DNA from: Hyphomicrobiales bacterium
Lineage (GTDB): Bacteria > Pseudomonadota > Alphaproteobacteria > Rhizobiales > JACESI01
Direction of reading: 5' to 3'
Length of the DNA: 64,000 nucleotides
Assembly: GCA_013911885.1 (NCBI GenBank)
Contig: JACESI010000002.1
Span: forward strand, 186,001 to 250,000
The position numbers were made by a program, and so were the translations under genes. Numbering within the stretch: position 1 is the stretch's first letter; every line of letters begins with the position of its first letter. The notes below the pieces were generated by a model. That model ran no database searches and was not told the DNA's origin. It was given only the letters and a program-made list of their open reading frames with translations. Positions 28,377 to 37,483 of this stretch are shown here, piece after piece.

Positions 28377-29646
28377 GTGTTGATGGGCTGTTGTGGAAAA
28401 CATCTCTGTTTTGGTGCGGGAATTTTGCTTCTTTCCGCCCTTCCCGATCCTGTCGAGGCCCAATCCGTCGACCTCACGGACCGCTATTCCCTCAATTATC
28501 GCAGCCATGAAAAATCTGAGCCGCTGAAAATCGGCTCGTTCAGGGCGGGGGGGCTCTCTCGGTGCGGGCAGCGGCTACACCGACAATGCCCACAGGGTGC
28601 CTGGTCCCCTCTCCCGTGAGAGCGCGGTGCTTTCAACTGAAGCCAATGCCTATCTCAACTCCGCCTGGGAAAAGCATGCGTTTAATATTTCCGGATTGAT
28701 CAGTAATTTTTATTTTCCCGGCAACGAAGAGGCAAACGAACTTTACGCCAATCTCTTCGCCTATGGCCGGATTGATCTTCCTGAGAAGACCCAGTTTGAA
28801 ATCGTCGGCAGTTACACCGCCGATGAAGAACCGCGCAACGAACCGGCGTTCTTTTTCAATCCCGAGAGCACGCCGGTCGATCAGAAATTCGATCTGAAAA
28901 CATTTCTTACCAAAGGGATTGGTGATGCAGCATTTACCCTTCGGACCGGCATTCAGCGTGGTATTCAGGAAAATGTGCGCTCGAACAGCGGCTTTTCTCT
29001 GCGCCGCGATGATGAGAATTACGTTCTTTATGACTTACGCCTGCGCGGCAGCCTCAATATCGGCGAGAAATCGAATGTCTATCTCGAGGGCGGCGTAAAC
29101 AAATGGGAGTTTGACGACGGTGCCGACCGAAACGGGTTTGACCGGGGTTCAAATGGCCTTCACGCAGCGGTGGGCTATGTGTTCAACCCAACCGCATCCC
29201 TGAGCGGCGAGGTCGCGGTCGGCTACCGCTATCAGAATTTTGCCGATGCGCGCTTTGATAATCTGTCGACAGCAACCCTCGATGCCTGGGTCACATGGGC
29301 TGCCACGGACAAGCTCAATCTCAGTCTCGTTGCTGATACCTTCTTCGAGGAGGAGACGAATTTCGGCGATGCCGGCACCCTGTCGCGCTCGATCCTGTTT
29401 CAGGTCGACCATCGCACCCGCGACAATCTGCGGCTCTTTGCCAACACGCTCTATCTCGTCGAGGACGAACTCAATCAGAACGAAGGTGTGCACCAGACGT
29501 TTCGCAGCAGCGTCGGTGTGAACTATGAATTCAAGCCCCGTGTGGTTCTGACAACACAAATCCAGAACGAACGTTATCTCGCGGGCTTCCAGAATGGCGA
29601 CTATTCCGCCAACCGCATACTCTCTAGCATCTCGATTTCACGCTGA
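28377..29646 (+). pseudogene. Outer-membrane beta-barrel protein gene (BBP2-like) with a frameshift in a G7 tract
   Basis: The first frame (from GTG 28377 or ATG 28383) encodes a signal peptide (ending PVEA) and SVDLTDRYSLNYRSHEKSEPLKIGSF. It runs into a G7 tract at 28547-28553, after which it is nonsense and stops at 28619. With six Gs the reading would continue in the second frame as AGGSLGAGSGYTDNAHR and on into the 29646 end: a roughly 420-residue protein of alternating strands such as YLEGGVNKWEFDD, GEVAVGYRYQNF and VVLTTQIQNERYL, as in outer-membrane barrels of the BBP2 type. Three explanations fit: true pseudogene, phase-variable switch, or a one-base sequencing error. Confidence 0.8.
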
Positions 29647-30026
29647 ACGCGCATCCTGTCCTCTCGCCCCCGGGCGCCAGCAAAGGCTTGTGGCTTGCGC
29701 CGTGCAAAGATGGCCGCAGGCTTCTGCGCTGGTTTCGATAAGGCTTTCGGTAAATTTCACTTTCAAGCACGCGCAGAACGACGCCCGGTGAGGATTGAGC
29801 CTCGAACACCGATCGATTCCGATCTCGGATTTTCGCATATGTTCAAAACCTTAGCCATATTGACCCGATGCCGGTGCTGCGCTCTATAGGAGAAATATCC
29901 CGACCTTCGGCGCGATGATCCAAAGCGGCGACGTTTGCGTAGGTAAGATAAATACCCCTGGCTGGAACGGCGTTCTTGTTGCCGCACTCCGTTTAATTTG
30001 CCGCAATTGACGTTCGAACGGAACCG
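29647..30026. other. Intergenic region upstream of the photolyase operon
   Basis: 380 bases without a convincing gene between the barrel gene and phrB. It contains the sigma-E-like promoter motif at 29916-29941, leaving a leader of about 75 bases before phrB. No terminator was seen for the barrel gene. Short frames here are not coding-like. Confidence 0.6.
29916..29941 (+). promoter_or_regulatory. Sigma-E (ECF11/RpoE-ChrR)-like promoter of the phrB operon
   Basis: TGATCC at 29916-29921 and CGTA at 29938-29941 are separated by exactly 16 bases, about 85 bases upstream of the phrB ATG. The same layout occurs upstream of the ChrR-like gene. As I recall, the RpoE-ChrR singlet-oxygen promoter of Rhodobacter and relatives has this -35 and this type of -10. 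The pairing with photolyase and CFA synthase genes fits that regulon. Confidence 0.7.
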
Positions 30027-31541
30027 ATGGCCAATCCCGCCGTGCCTTTCCTTGTGATTTATTCGTCAGACCTGCGCGTTGCCGATAACCCGGCGCTGCA
30101 TGCTGCGATGACCGCCGCAAAGGATGATGGCGCGCCGGTTGTAGCCCTTTATGTGCTCGAGGAAGCATTCGAAGCTGGCACCAGACCCAGCACCGAAACG
30201 GCGCGGGCGCCAGGCGGCGCGGGCCGCTGGTGGCTGCACCATTCCCTTGAAGCCCTCGCCCGGGCACTCGAAGACCTCCATGTGCCGCTGGTCCTGCGCA
30301 AGGGCGAAAGAACCGTGATCGTCAAGGAAATTGCTGATGAAATCGGCGCAGGTCATCTCACCTGGAACCGGCAATATGATGCGGCGGGCGTCGCCTTCGG
30401 CAAAGCCATCAAGCAATGGGCGAAAACAGGCGGACGTACGGCAAAAAGCTATAATGGCGGCCTGCTCCACGACCCATACACATTGAAAACCAAGTCCGGC
30501 GGTCCGTTTCGGGTCTTTTCGCCATTCTGGAAAGCCTGTCTCGCCGCCGGTGATCCGGTAAATGTGCTGCCTGAACCAGCAGCGCTCGTTAAAAATCCTC
30601 AGGTAAACGAAATCCATGCGCGCTGCGAAATGATATCCGAGAGACTTGCCGATTGGCGCCTGCTTCCTGAAAAGCCGGATTGGGCTAAGGGCTTTGCAAA
30701 GCATTTGCAGCCTGGCGAAGCGGGCGCAAAAGCACGCCTTGAAGACTTCCTGGCGGAGCGGGCACAATACTACGCTGACGGCCGCGATTTTCCGGCTGGC
30801 AACAACACATCCCGCCTCTCGGCACATCTGCGTTATGGCGAAATCTCGCCGCAGCAGGTCTGGACGGCAACAAAAAACGCTGCTGCCGCGATCGGCCGGA
30901 AGAATGCGGATAAATTTCTTGCGGAACTTGGCTGGCGCGAGTTCTCCCACCATCTCCTCTATCACAATCCCGATCTTGCAACCGCAAATTTCAATCCGAA
31001 ATTCGACGATCTCGAATGGTATGATGGAGCGGATGCCGAAACGCTTCTGCGCGCATGGCAGAAAGGCCGCACCGGCTATCCGATTGTCGATGCCGGCATG
31101 CGCGAACTCTGGCAGACCGGGATCATGCACAACCGGGTACGGATGGTCGTCGGCTCCTTTCTCGTCAAGCATCTGCTGATGGACTGGCGCCATGGCGAGA
31201 CATGGTTCTGGGACACACTGGTTGACGCCTGCCCGGCCAACAATACGGCAAGCTGGCAATGGGTGGCCGGTTGCGGGGCTGACGCTGCGCCCTATTTTCG
31301 CATATTCAATCCCATTCTTCAGGGCGAGAAATTTGACGCTGACGGCACCTATGTGCGGCAATTCGTGCCCGAGCTTGCAAAAGTGCCAAACAATTTCATC
31401 CACAAACCATGGGCTGCGGCCGTATCAGACCTCGAAAAATGGGGCGTCCGGCTCGGCGAAACCTATCCGGCGCCGATTGTGGCCCATGAATTTGCCCGCG
31501 AACGCGCACTCGCTGCGTTCCAGAATATGAAACAGGAATGA
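30027..31541 (+). CDS. phrB: Class I deoxyribodipyrimidine photolyase
   Basis: The 504-residue protein has the N-terminal antenna-cofactor domain (IYSSDLRVADNPAL, VALYVLEE) and the FAD domain with NNTSRLSAHLRYGEISP, WREFSHHLLYHNP, YPIVDAGMRELWQTGIMHNR, and the closing NNTASWQWVAGCGADAAPYFRIFNP signature. It repairs cyclobutane pyrimidine dimers with blue light. It is the first gene after a sigma-E-like promoter and runs into the FAD oxidoreductase gene, so photoprotection of DNA is linked here to membrane-lipid genes. Its ATG is preceded by GGAACCG. Confidence 0.96.
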   Translation: MANPAVPFLVIYSSDLRVADNPALHAAMTAAKDDGAPVVALYVLEEAFEAGTRPSTETARAPGGAGRWWLHHSLEALARALEDLHVPLVLRKGERTVIVKEIADEIGAGHLTWNRQYDAAGVAFGKAIKQWAKTGGRTAKSYNGGLLHDPYTLKTKSGGPFRVFSPFWKACLAAGDPVNVLPEPAALVKNPQVNEIHARCEMISERLADWRLLPEKPDWAKGFAKHLQPGEAGAKARLEDFLAERAQYYADGRDFPAGNNTSRLSAHLRYGEISPQQVWTATKNAAAAIGRKNADKFLAELGWREFSHHLLYHNPDLATANFNPKFDDLEWYDGADAETLLRAWQKGRTGYPIVDAGMRELWQTGIMHNRVRMVVGSFLVKHLLMDWRHGETWFWDTLVDACPANNTASWQWVAGCGADAAPYFRIFNPILQGEKFDADGTYVRQFVPELAKVPNNFIHKPWAAAVSDLEKWGVRLGETYPAPIVAHEFARERALAAFQNMKQE

Positions 31542-31573
31542 TCCGGCACGGATCAAAAGGGGAATGGGGACGA

Positions 31574-32935
31574 ATGCGCGTTGCAGTAATTGGATCTGGA
31601 ATTTCTGGAAATGCGGCAGCATGGGCGCTGGCACAGCCGATGCAGCCAAACCCTCTCAAGGACGTTGTTCTTTACGAGAAAAGGAACCGGCCCGGCGGTC
31701 ACAGCCACACGATCGATATCGACTATGACGGGCGCGCGCTTGCCGTTGATGTCGGGTTCATCGTCTATAACACGCTGAATTATCCCAATCTCGTTGCCCT
31801 ATTCGATCATCTCGGCGTCAAGACGATAGAGAGCGACATGAGCTTCGGCGTCTCCATGGCGCGCAGCAAAGCGAAAGGCCGGGAACGAAGCGGGGCACGC
31901 AGGCTCGAATGGTCGGGCAACTCGCTCAACACGATCTTCGCCCAGCGTCGCAATTTCTTTTCACCGACCTTCTGGCAGATGATCGGCGGTATTCTGCGCT
32001 TCAACAGACGCGCCACCGCAGACCTTGAAGCCGGACGTCTCAAGGATCGCTCCCTCGGCCATTATCTGCGCGAGACCGGCTTCAAACGCACCTTCATCGA
32101 CTGGTATCTCGCCCCTATGGGTGCAGCGATCTGGTCGACCCCGCATGCGGATATTCTCGATTTTCCCGCCGAGAGTTTCGTGCGGTTTTTCGCAAATCAC
32201 CGCCTGATGCACGCGACAAGCGAACGCCCGAAATGGCGCACTGTTGCCGGCGGAAGCCGGTCCTATGTATCGAAAATTACCGCGCCGTTTCAGGAAAACA
32301 TCCGCCTCGACAGCACCGTCACCGCGGTACACCGCGAGGGCGGCAAGGTCCATGTCGTCGATCAGAGCGGGCATCACGATGTGTTCGATCACGTCATTTT
32401 TGCAGCCCACACCGATCAGACCCTTGCCATGATCAAGGACACCATACCGCGCGAACACGCCGTCCTGTCAGCCATCGGCTACCGGGCGAACACGATCTAT
32501 CTCCATCGCGATCCAGGCCTGATGCCGCGCGACCGCAAGGTATGGTCGGCATGGAATTATATCGAAACGCCCGATGCCGTGCAGGCCAAGACGGGTGTCT
32601 GTGTCAGCTATCACATGAACGCGTTACAGAAAATCGACGATACCTGCCCGCTTTTCGTAAGCCTCAACCCCGAGCACCCACCGAGAGCCGACCTCACTTT
32701 CGCCGTCACCACCTTCGATCATCCACAATTCGACGCAAAGGCCCTGAATGCCCAGCGCGCGTTGCCAGACATTCAAGGCGAGGGAAATTACTGGTATTGC
32801 GGCGCCTGGTGCGGCCATGGCTTTCATGAGGATGGCCTGAAATCCGGCCTTGAGATCGCCGAACGGCTTGGCGCTGTCGTCCCGTGGCGCGCAGCCCGGT
32901 CTGAGACGGAAGACCAACTCGAAGCCGCAGAATAG
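31574..32935 (+). CDS. FAD-dependent oxidoreductase (amine-oxidase/NAD(P)-binding Rossmann type)
   Basis: I start at ATG 31574 (453 residues), with GGGGA just upstream, which puts the FAD-binding VIGSGISGNAAAWAL (Rossmann GxGxxG at 7-12) at the N-terminus; the upstream in-frame start at 31538 would overlap the phrB stop. Other flavin signatures are YEKRNRPGGHSHT and the C-terminal GEGNYWYCGAWCGHGFHEDGL. This family is constantly found upstream of DUF1365 and CFA synthase genes. Homologues in Rhodobacter belong to the singlet-oxygen response and have been linked to modified fatty-acid synthesis; the precise reaction here is inferred. Confidence 0.9.
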   Translation: MRVAVIGSGISGNAAAWALAQPMQPNPLKDVVLYEKRNRPGGHSHTIDIDYDGRALAVDVGFIVYNTLNYPNLVALFDHLGVKTIESDMSFGVSMARSKAKGRERSGARRLEWSGNSLNTIFAQRRNFFSPTFWQMIGGILRFNRRATADLEAGRLKDRSLGHYLRETGFKRTFIDWYLAPMGAAIWSTPHADILDFPAESFVRFFANHRLMHATSERPKWRTVAGGSRSYVSKITAPFQENIRLDSTVTAVHREGGKVHVVDQSGHHDVFDHVIFAAHTDQTLAMIKDTIPREHAVLSAIGYRANTIYLHRDPGLMPRDRKVWSAWNYIETPDAVQAKTGVCVSYHMNALQKIDDTCPLFVSLNPEHPPRADLTFAVTTFDHPQFDAKALNAQRALPDIQGEGNYWYCGAWCGHGFHEDGLKSGLEIAERLGAVVPWRAARSETEDQLEAAE

Positions 32936-32949
32936 GATGGATTAGGCGA

Positions 32950-33771
32950 GTGTACAGCATGCGTGAAAGGATCAGTTTCAGCAGAAGTGCAGACGCGCCG
33001 GTCATCACGCCGGATGCTGTCGTGCTTTATGTGGGAACCGTCATGCATGCGCGGCTGAAGCCCTTTCACCATCGCTTTTCCTATTCCGTTTTCAACATTC
33101 TCATCGATATCGAACGGCTCCGCGAGGCCGGGCAAAAAAGCTGGCTGTTCGGGGTCAATCGATGGGGGGTAACATCCTTTTTTGAACGCGACCACCGCAG
33201 CAAACCGATGGCAGAGACAAAGGGAAGCCTGAGCGACGATATCCGCGAACTGCTTCGCGAGCATGGCTGCGCGCGCGCGCCAGACCGCATCCTCCTTCTG
33301 TGCTATCCGCGCGTCTTTGGCTATGTTTTCAACCCGATCTCGATCTATTTCTGCCTGGCCGGTGATGTGCCGATTGCCATGGTCTATGAGGTGCGCAACA
33401 CGTTTGGCGGACGGCATGTTTATGTCGAGCCTGTCGAGGCGGAACAGGCGACCGCTGCCGGATTGCGGCAGAAAAGCGACAAACGCCTTCATGTCTCACC
33501 CTTTATCGATATGAACATGCGATACCATTTTCACACGACCATGCCGCATCAGAGCCTTGCCTTCCGCATTCTCGAAACCGATGAATCAGGCCCCCTTCTC
33601 AGCGCCACGCTCAAGGCAGAGCGCCGCGCGCTGACAAACCTCAACCTTTCCAAGCTTTTGATTATTCGTCCCTTCTTGACTTTGAAGGTGATCACCACAA
33701 TTCACTTCGAGGCGCTCCGGCTTTGGCTCAAGGGCGCAAAATATCGACCAAATCCGCACCGGCGTAGCTGA
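32950..33771 (+). CDS. DUF1365-family protein
   Basis: DUF1365 proteins always sit with an FAD oxidoreductase and a CFA-type methyltransferase and have unknown enzymatic function. The sequence shows the family blocks YVGTVMHARLKPFHHRFSYSV near the start, RILLLCYPRVFGYVFNPISIYFC in the middle, YEVRNTFGGRHVYV, and HVSPFIDMNMRYHFHT. The many His and aromatic residues suggest a binding fold, but no catalytic motif is recognised. The start may be GTG 32950 (with GGATGG upstream) or ATG 32959. It is 14 bases downstream of the oxidoreductase. Confidence 0.9.
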   Translation: MYSMRERISFSRSADAPVITPDAVVLYVGTVMHARLKPFHHRFSYSVFNILIDIERLREAGQKSWLFGVNRWGVTSFFERDHRSKPMAETKGSLSDDIRELLREHGCARAPDRILLLCYPRVFGYVFNPISIYFCLAGDVPIAMVYEVRNTFGGRHVYVEPVEAEQATAAGLRQKSDKRLHVSPFIDMNMRYHFHTTMPHQSLAFRILETDESGPLLSATLKAERRALTNLNLSKLLIIRPFLTLKVITTIHFEALRLWLKGAKYRPNPHRRS

Positions 33772-33890
33772 GCGCCAATGAAAAACAGCCCGTGCAGAAG
33801 TCCCGTAACAAAATCACCAAAATGAACGCCAATACGAATATTGACAGGTCGCGGAAGACTTAGTGAGATTATCCAAGGAAGAAGGTTCAA

Positions 33891-35129
33891 ATGGACGCCA
33901 ACACAGTCAACAACGCCATTCTGGTTACCCGCGACAACGCGAAGCGTGTCAGCAAGGGTCTTCCGATCCTTGCGCGCGCAACGATCAACGCGCTCTTGCA
34001 TCTGAAATATGGCGCTCTCACCGTGGTCTGGCCGAATGGTGACATTACGCGCATCGAGGGCGAATTGCCGGGAGCGGATGCCTGTATCGAACTCAAAAGC
34101 CTCGATCTTGCAAAGCGCGTTCTGAGCAGCGGCGATGTCGGCGTTGCCGAGAGCTTCATGGACGGCGAGTGGCAAAGCCCGGATGTGACGGCGGTCCTGC
34201 TTCTTTTCTGCCAGAACACGCATCTTGGAATCGCACGCCAGCGGGCCTTCTTCACGCGGTTGGTGCTTGCCTATTTTCGTTGGCGCAACACCAACACCAA
34301 GCGTGGATCAAAGCGAAATATCGCCGCACATTATGACCTCGGCAATGATTTCTACAGCCGCTGGCTGGACCCCTCGATGACCTATTCTTCCGCCATCTTT
34401 GAAGAGAAGACGATGAGCCTTGAAGAGGCTCAACGAGCGAAATATGCCTCCCTCGCCAGGCTTCTTGATCTGAAACCGTCGCACAATGTGCTCGAGATCG
34501 GCTGCGGCTGGGGCGGTTTTGCGGAATATGCCGCATCCGAGATCAAATGCCGCGTGACCGGGCTCACCATCAGCCGGGAACAACTCGACTACGCAAAAAA
34601 GCGCGTCTTTGAAGCTGGTCTCAACGATAAGGTCGATATCGTCTTTCGCGATTATCGCGAGGAAACCGGGGTCTATGACCGCATCGCCTCGATCGAAATG
34701 TTCGAGGCTGTCGGCGAAAAATACTGGCCGACTTATTTCGATACCGTGCGCGATCGTTTGAACCCGGGCGGTGCGGCAGGGCTTCAGATCATTACCATCA
34801 AGGATGATCTTTTCGAGGCCTACCGATCCACGACGGATTTCATTCAGCGCTATATATTCCCCGGCGGCATGCTGCCGACCCCGACAATCCTTGGCAAGCT
34901 TACCAGCGCCCGCGGTCTCACGTTGGCGGAAGAACGGATATTCGGACACGATTACGCCGATACTCTCGTTGCATGGCGTGACCGCTTCCATCGGGCCTGG
35001 CCTGAAATTGTGCCCTTTGGCTTCGATGAGCGCTTCAAGCGGATGTGGGAATTCTACATGCATTACTGCGAGGCCGGTTTCCGCTCCGAGAATATCGACG
35101 TTCGCCAGATGATCTTTGCAAGATCCTGA
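33891..35129 (+). CDS. cfa: Cyclopropane-fatty-acyl-phospholipid synthase family methyltransferase
   Basis: SAM-dependent methyltransferase of 412 residues acting on unsaturated phospholipid acyl chains. The N-terminal ~130 residues form the lipid-binding domain, then AHYDLGNDFYSRWLDPSMTYSSAIF (the highly conserved CFA block), VLEIGCGWGGFAEYA for SAM binding, GLTISREQLDYA, and ASIEMFEAVGEKYW follow. C-terminal FIQRYIFPGGMLPTP is also typical. It is 119 bases from the DUF1365 gene. It may make cyclopropane rings or, in the context of the flavoprotein, methylated or furan fatty acids, as proposed for Rhodobacter homologues. Assignment to CFA family is firm; the exact product is not. Confidence 0.92.
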   Translation: MDANTVNNAILVTRDNAKRVSKGLPILARATINALLHLKYGALTVVWPNGDITRIEGELPGADACIELKSLDLAKRVLSSGDVGVAESFMDGEWQSPDVTAVLLLFCQNTHLGIARQRAFFTRLVLAYFRWRNTNTKRGSKRNIAAHYDLGNDFYSRWLDPSMTYSSAIFEEKTMSLEEAQRAKYASLARLLDLKPSHNVLEIGCGWGGFAEYAASEIKCRVTGLTISREQLDYAKKRVFEAGLNDKVDIVFRDYREETGVYDRIASIEMFEAVGEKYWPTYFDTVRDRLNPGGAAGLQIITIKDDLFEAYRSTTDFIQRYIFPGGMLPTPTILGKLTSARGLTLAEERIFGHDYADTLVAWRDRFHRAWPEIVPFGFDERFKRMWEFYMHYCEAGFRSENIDVRQMIFARS

Positions 35130-35202
35130 TGATCTTTTCGATGGCATGTTTCGCAACGCCTGAACCCGATGCCACCCGCTCGCCATGGCGCGGCATTGAT
35201 TG

Positions 35203-36582
35203 ATGACCGATTCCCGGCAATCTCAGGCTCAATCTCAGGCTCAATCAGGGCTCGGCATGGGACGGCTTGCGGCTTATGCAACCCCCGGCCTGCCGCTTGC
35301 AACCCTTACACTGACGCTGACGATTTTCGTCCCTAATTTTTATGCAAGCGATATTGGCCTTTCGCTTGCCGGCGTCGGTGCCGCGCTGTTTCTCTTGCGG
35401 ATTTTCGATGCCGTCATCGATCCGGTGATCGGCTATCTCAGCGACAAATCGAAAAGCCGGTTCGGGCGCAGGCGGAGCTGGTTTGCGTTTTCGGTTCCTG
35501 TTGCAACGCTGAGCGGCTATATGGTGCTGGTGCCACCTGAAGGCGCAAGCCTCTCCTATCTGATTGTGTGGATGGGGCTTCTCTCGCTCAGCCTGTCAGC
35601 GACATCGCTCAGCTATACGGCCTGGGGCGCCGAACTTGAGACCGGCTATGACGAACGCAACCGCGTCGCGGCCTTTCGCGAGATCGCGATCCTGACCGGC
35701 ACACTTGTCGCCAGCGCGGTGCCGTTCATTCTTCAGTCCATTGGCCCGACCGATACGGGCAGAAACCTCACTGTCATCGCGCTTTTCGTCGCGGTGCTGT
35801 TGCCGGCTTTCAGCCTTTTTGCGATCATGACGGTGCCGGAGCCGGTGAACCGGTCGCATGCATCGCTCTCGCTTCGTGAAAGCCTGAGGGCCTTGTCGCG
35901 CAACCGGCCGTTTCTGCGGCTCATCGTGGCATTTCTTTTCAACAGTGTCGCCAATGGCTTTCCCGTCACGCTTTTCCTGTTCTTCGTTGCCGATGTTCTG
36001 GGTGCGAAGGAATGGCAGGGTGCGCTTCTGCTCATCTATTTTGTCTGCGGCATGGCGGGTGTTCCGCTTTGGGTCACGGTTGCCAGGCGTTTCGGCAAGC
36101 ACCGCACATGGTGCGTCGCGATGCTGATTGCCTGCGCGATATTCGCAGCCGCCCCCCTGCTCGGACGCGGCGATCTGGCGGCTTTCATGGTGATCACCGT
36201 GCTGACCGGATTTATCCTTGGGGCGGATCTCGTCATCCCGACATCGATCCAGGCAGATGTCATTGACTATGACACTGCCGACAGCGGCGATCAGCGCTCC
36301 GGGCTTTATTTCGCGGCCTGGAGCCTTGCAACGCAGCTCTCTCTTGCTGCCACTGTCGGCGTCGCCTTTCTCGCTCTCGACAGCGCAGGCTTCGATGCAG
36401 ACCGGTCGGGCAGCCTCCCCGCCGATGCACCAGGCCTCACCTTGCTCGCCGTGCTTTACGGCTGGGTGCCGGTCGCGATGAAACTGATTGCCGTTGCTTT
36501 GATGTGGTCTTTTCCGATTGACCGCATGGTCCATGACGAACTGACCCGCAGGATCGCGGAAGCGCGCACCGCCACCGCGTGA
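35203..36582 (+). CDS. MFS carrier of the GPH (MelB-like) cation symporter family
   Basis: Twelve hydrophobic segments are visible. The family signature DAVIDPVIGYLSDKSKSRFGRRRSW follows helix 2, as in melibiose/glucuronide symporters of the GPH group. The N-terminus has three copies of a SQAQ-type stretch encoded by a short repeat. I use ATG 35203; the preceding TTG at 35200 is in frame but less likely. Substrate unknown: in this operon it may move a lipid precursor or sugar. It converges on the SDR gene with one base between the stops. Confidence 0.88.
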   Translation: MTDSRQSQAQSQAQSGLGMGRLAAYATPGLPLATLTLTLTIFVPNFYASDIGLSLAGVGAALFLLRIFDAVIDPVIGYLSDKSKSRFGRRRSWFAFSVPVATLSGYMVLVPPEGASLSYLIVWMGLLSLSLSATSLSYTAWGAELETGYDERNRVAAFREIAILTGTLVASAVPFILQSIGPTDTGRNLTVIALFVAVLLPAFSLFAIMTVPEPVNRSHASLSLRESLRALSRNRPFLRLIVAFLFNSVANGFPVTLFLFFVADVLGAKEWQGALLLIYFVCGMAGVPLWVTVARRFGKHRTWCVAMLIACAIFAAAPLLGRGDLAAFMVITVLTGFILGADLVIPTSIQADVIDYDTADSGDQRSGLYFAAWSLATQLSLAATVGVAFLALDSAGFDADRSGSLPADAPGLTLLAVLYGWVPVAMKLIAVALMWSFPIDRMVHDELTRRIAEARTATA

Positions 36583-36583
36583 G

Positions 36584-37426
36584 CTACCAGCGTTTATGCC
36601 CCTTGTCAGCCTTGCCATCCCTGGCGCCGGGCGCATTGGCAAGCGGGCGCTCTTTCCATTTGGTCATTCGGCTCAGGACCGGAAAATAAAGCGCATAAGG
36701 CAGAAGGTTGAGCACCTTCATGATCCGCGTAAACGCTTTCGGGAAAGTGATCTCGAAACCACCACGCCGCAGGCCGGAGACAAGTGCGTCGGCTGCCTTG
36801 TCGACATCCATCAGCATCGGCATCGAAAACGGGTTGGAGCGGGTGGCCGGTGTGTCGACAAAACCCGGATGGACGACTTGAAGCAGAATGCCCATCTTGT
36901 CGAAATCGAATTTCAGGCTTTCGGCCATATTGGTAAGGCCCGCCTTGGTCGCGCCATAGGCAGCCGATGTCGGCAGCCCGCCATATCCGGCGACGGAAGA
37001 GACGATCGCAATCTGCCCTCGTCCACGCGAGGCCATCACATGACTAAGCGGCACGAGGCAGTTGACGACACCACCGAGATTGACATCAAAAGTTTTGCGG
37101 AAGGTCTCAACGTCAAGCTGGTCACCCTCGATCGGCATGTAGATCCCGGCATTGAGGACGGCAAGGCCGACACCGCCATGGTCACGCTCGAGTTCGGCCA
37201 CGATTGCCGCCATGCGCGCCTCATCGGTCACATCGCCGGGCATGACGATGATCTTGCCATAGGCATTCTGGGCATCGCTCGCCAGCGCCTCAAGCGCTTC
37301 TTGCGAGCGGGCGGTCACAGCGACGCGCCAGCCGAGCGAGATGAGCCTCTCCGCCGTCTTACGGCCGATACCGCTGCTTGCGCCTGTTACCCAGGCAACC
37401 CCATCAAAAGGCGTGGCAGGTTTCAT
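36584..37426 (-). CDS. Short-chain dehydrogenase/reductase in the ChrR-like operon
   Basis: A 280-residue classical SDR: VTGASSGIGRKTAE cofactor loop, GDVTDEARM, LNAGIY strand 4, IVSSVAGYGG with the catalytic Ser, and YGATKAGL with Tyr-x3-Lys. The tail is hydrophobic and basic (LLPYALYFPVLSRMTKWKER), possibly membrane-associated. It is 57 bases downstream of the ChrR-like gene on the same strand and so probably driven by the same sigma-E-like promoter. A related SDR is a member of the Rhodobacter singlet-oxygen gene set. Substrate is unknown, likely lipid. Confidence 0.88.
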   Translation of the reverse strand: MKPATPFDGVAWVTGASSGIGRKTAERLISLGWRVAVTARSQEALEALASDAQNAYGKIIVMPGDVTDEARMAAIVAELERDHGGVGLAVLNAGIYMPIEGDQLDVETFRKTFDVNLGGVVNCLVPLSHVMASRGRGQIAIVSSVAGYGGLPTSAAYGATKAGLTNMAESLKFDFDKMGILLQVVHPGFVDTPATRSNPFSMPMLMDVDKAADALVSGLRRGGFEITFPKAFTRIMKVLNLLPYALYFPVLSRMTKWKERPLANAPGARDGKADKGHKRW

Positions 37427-37483
37427 GGTCTCCCCCGATGTCTGATGCTTCGTAATAGGTCAACGTCGCAGCACCGCATCGGT

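Noticed and set aside
30066..31403. 445-codon frame antisense to phrB
   Set aside because: Shadow of a high-GC gene; the plus frame has all photolyase signatures.
31540..31573. A third TGATCC motif, at the phrB stop before the FAD oxidoreductase
   Set aside because: No CGTA lies 16 bases downstream; the sequence there is purine-rich ribosome-binding region.
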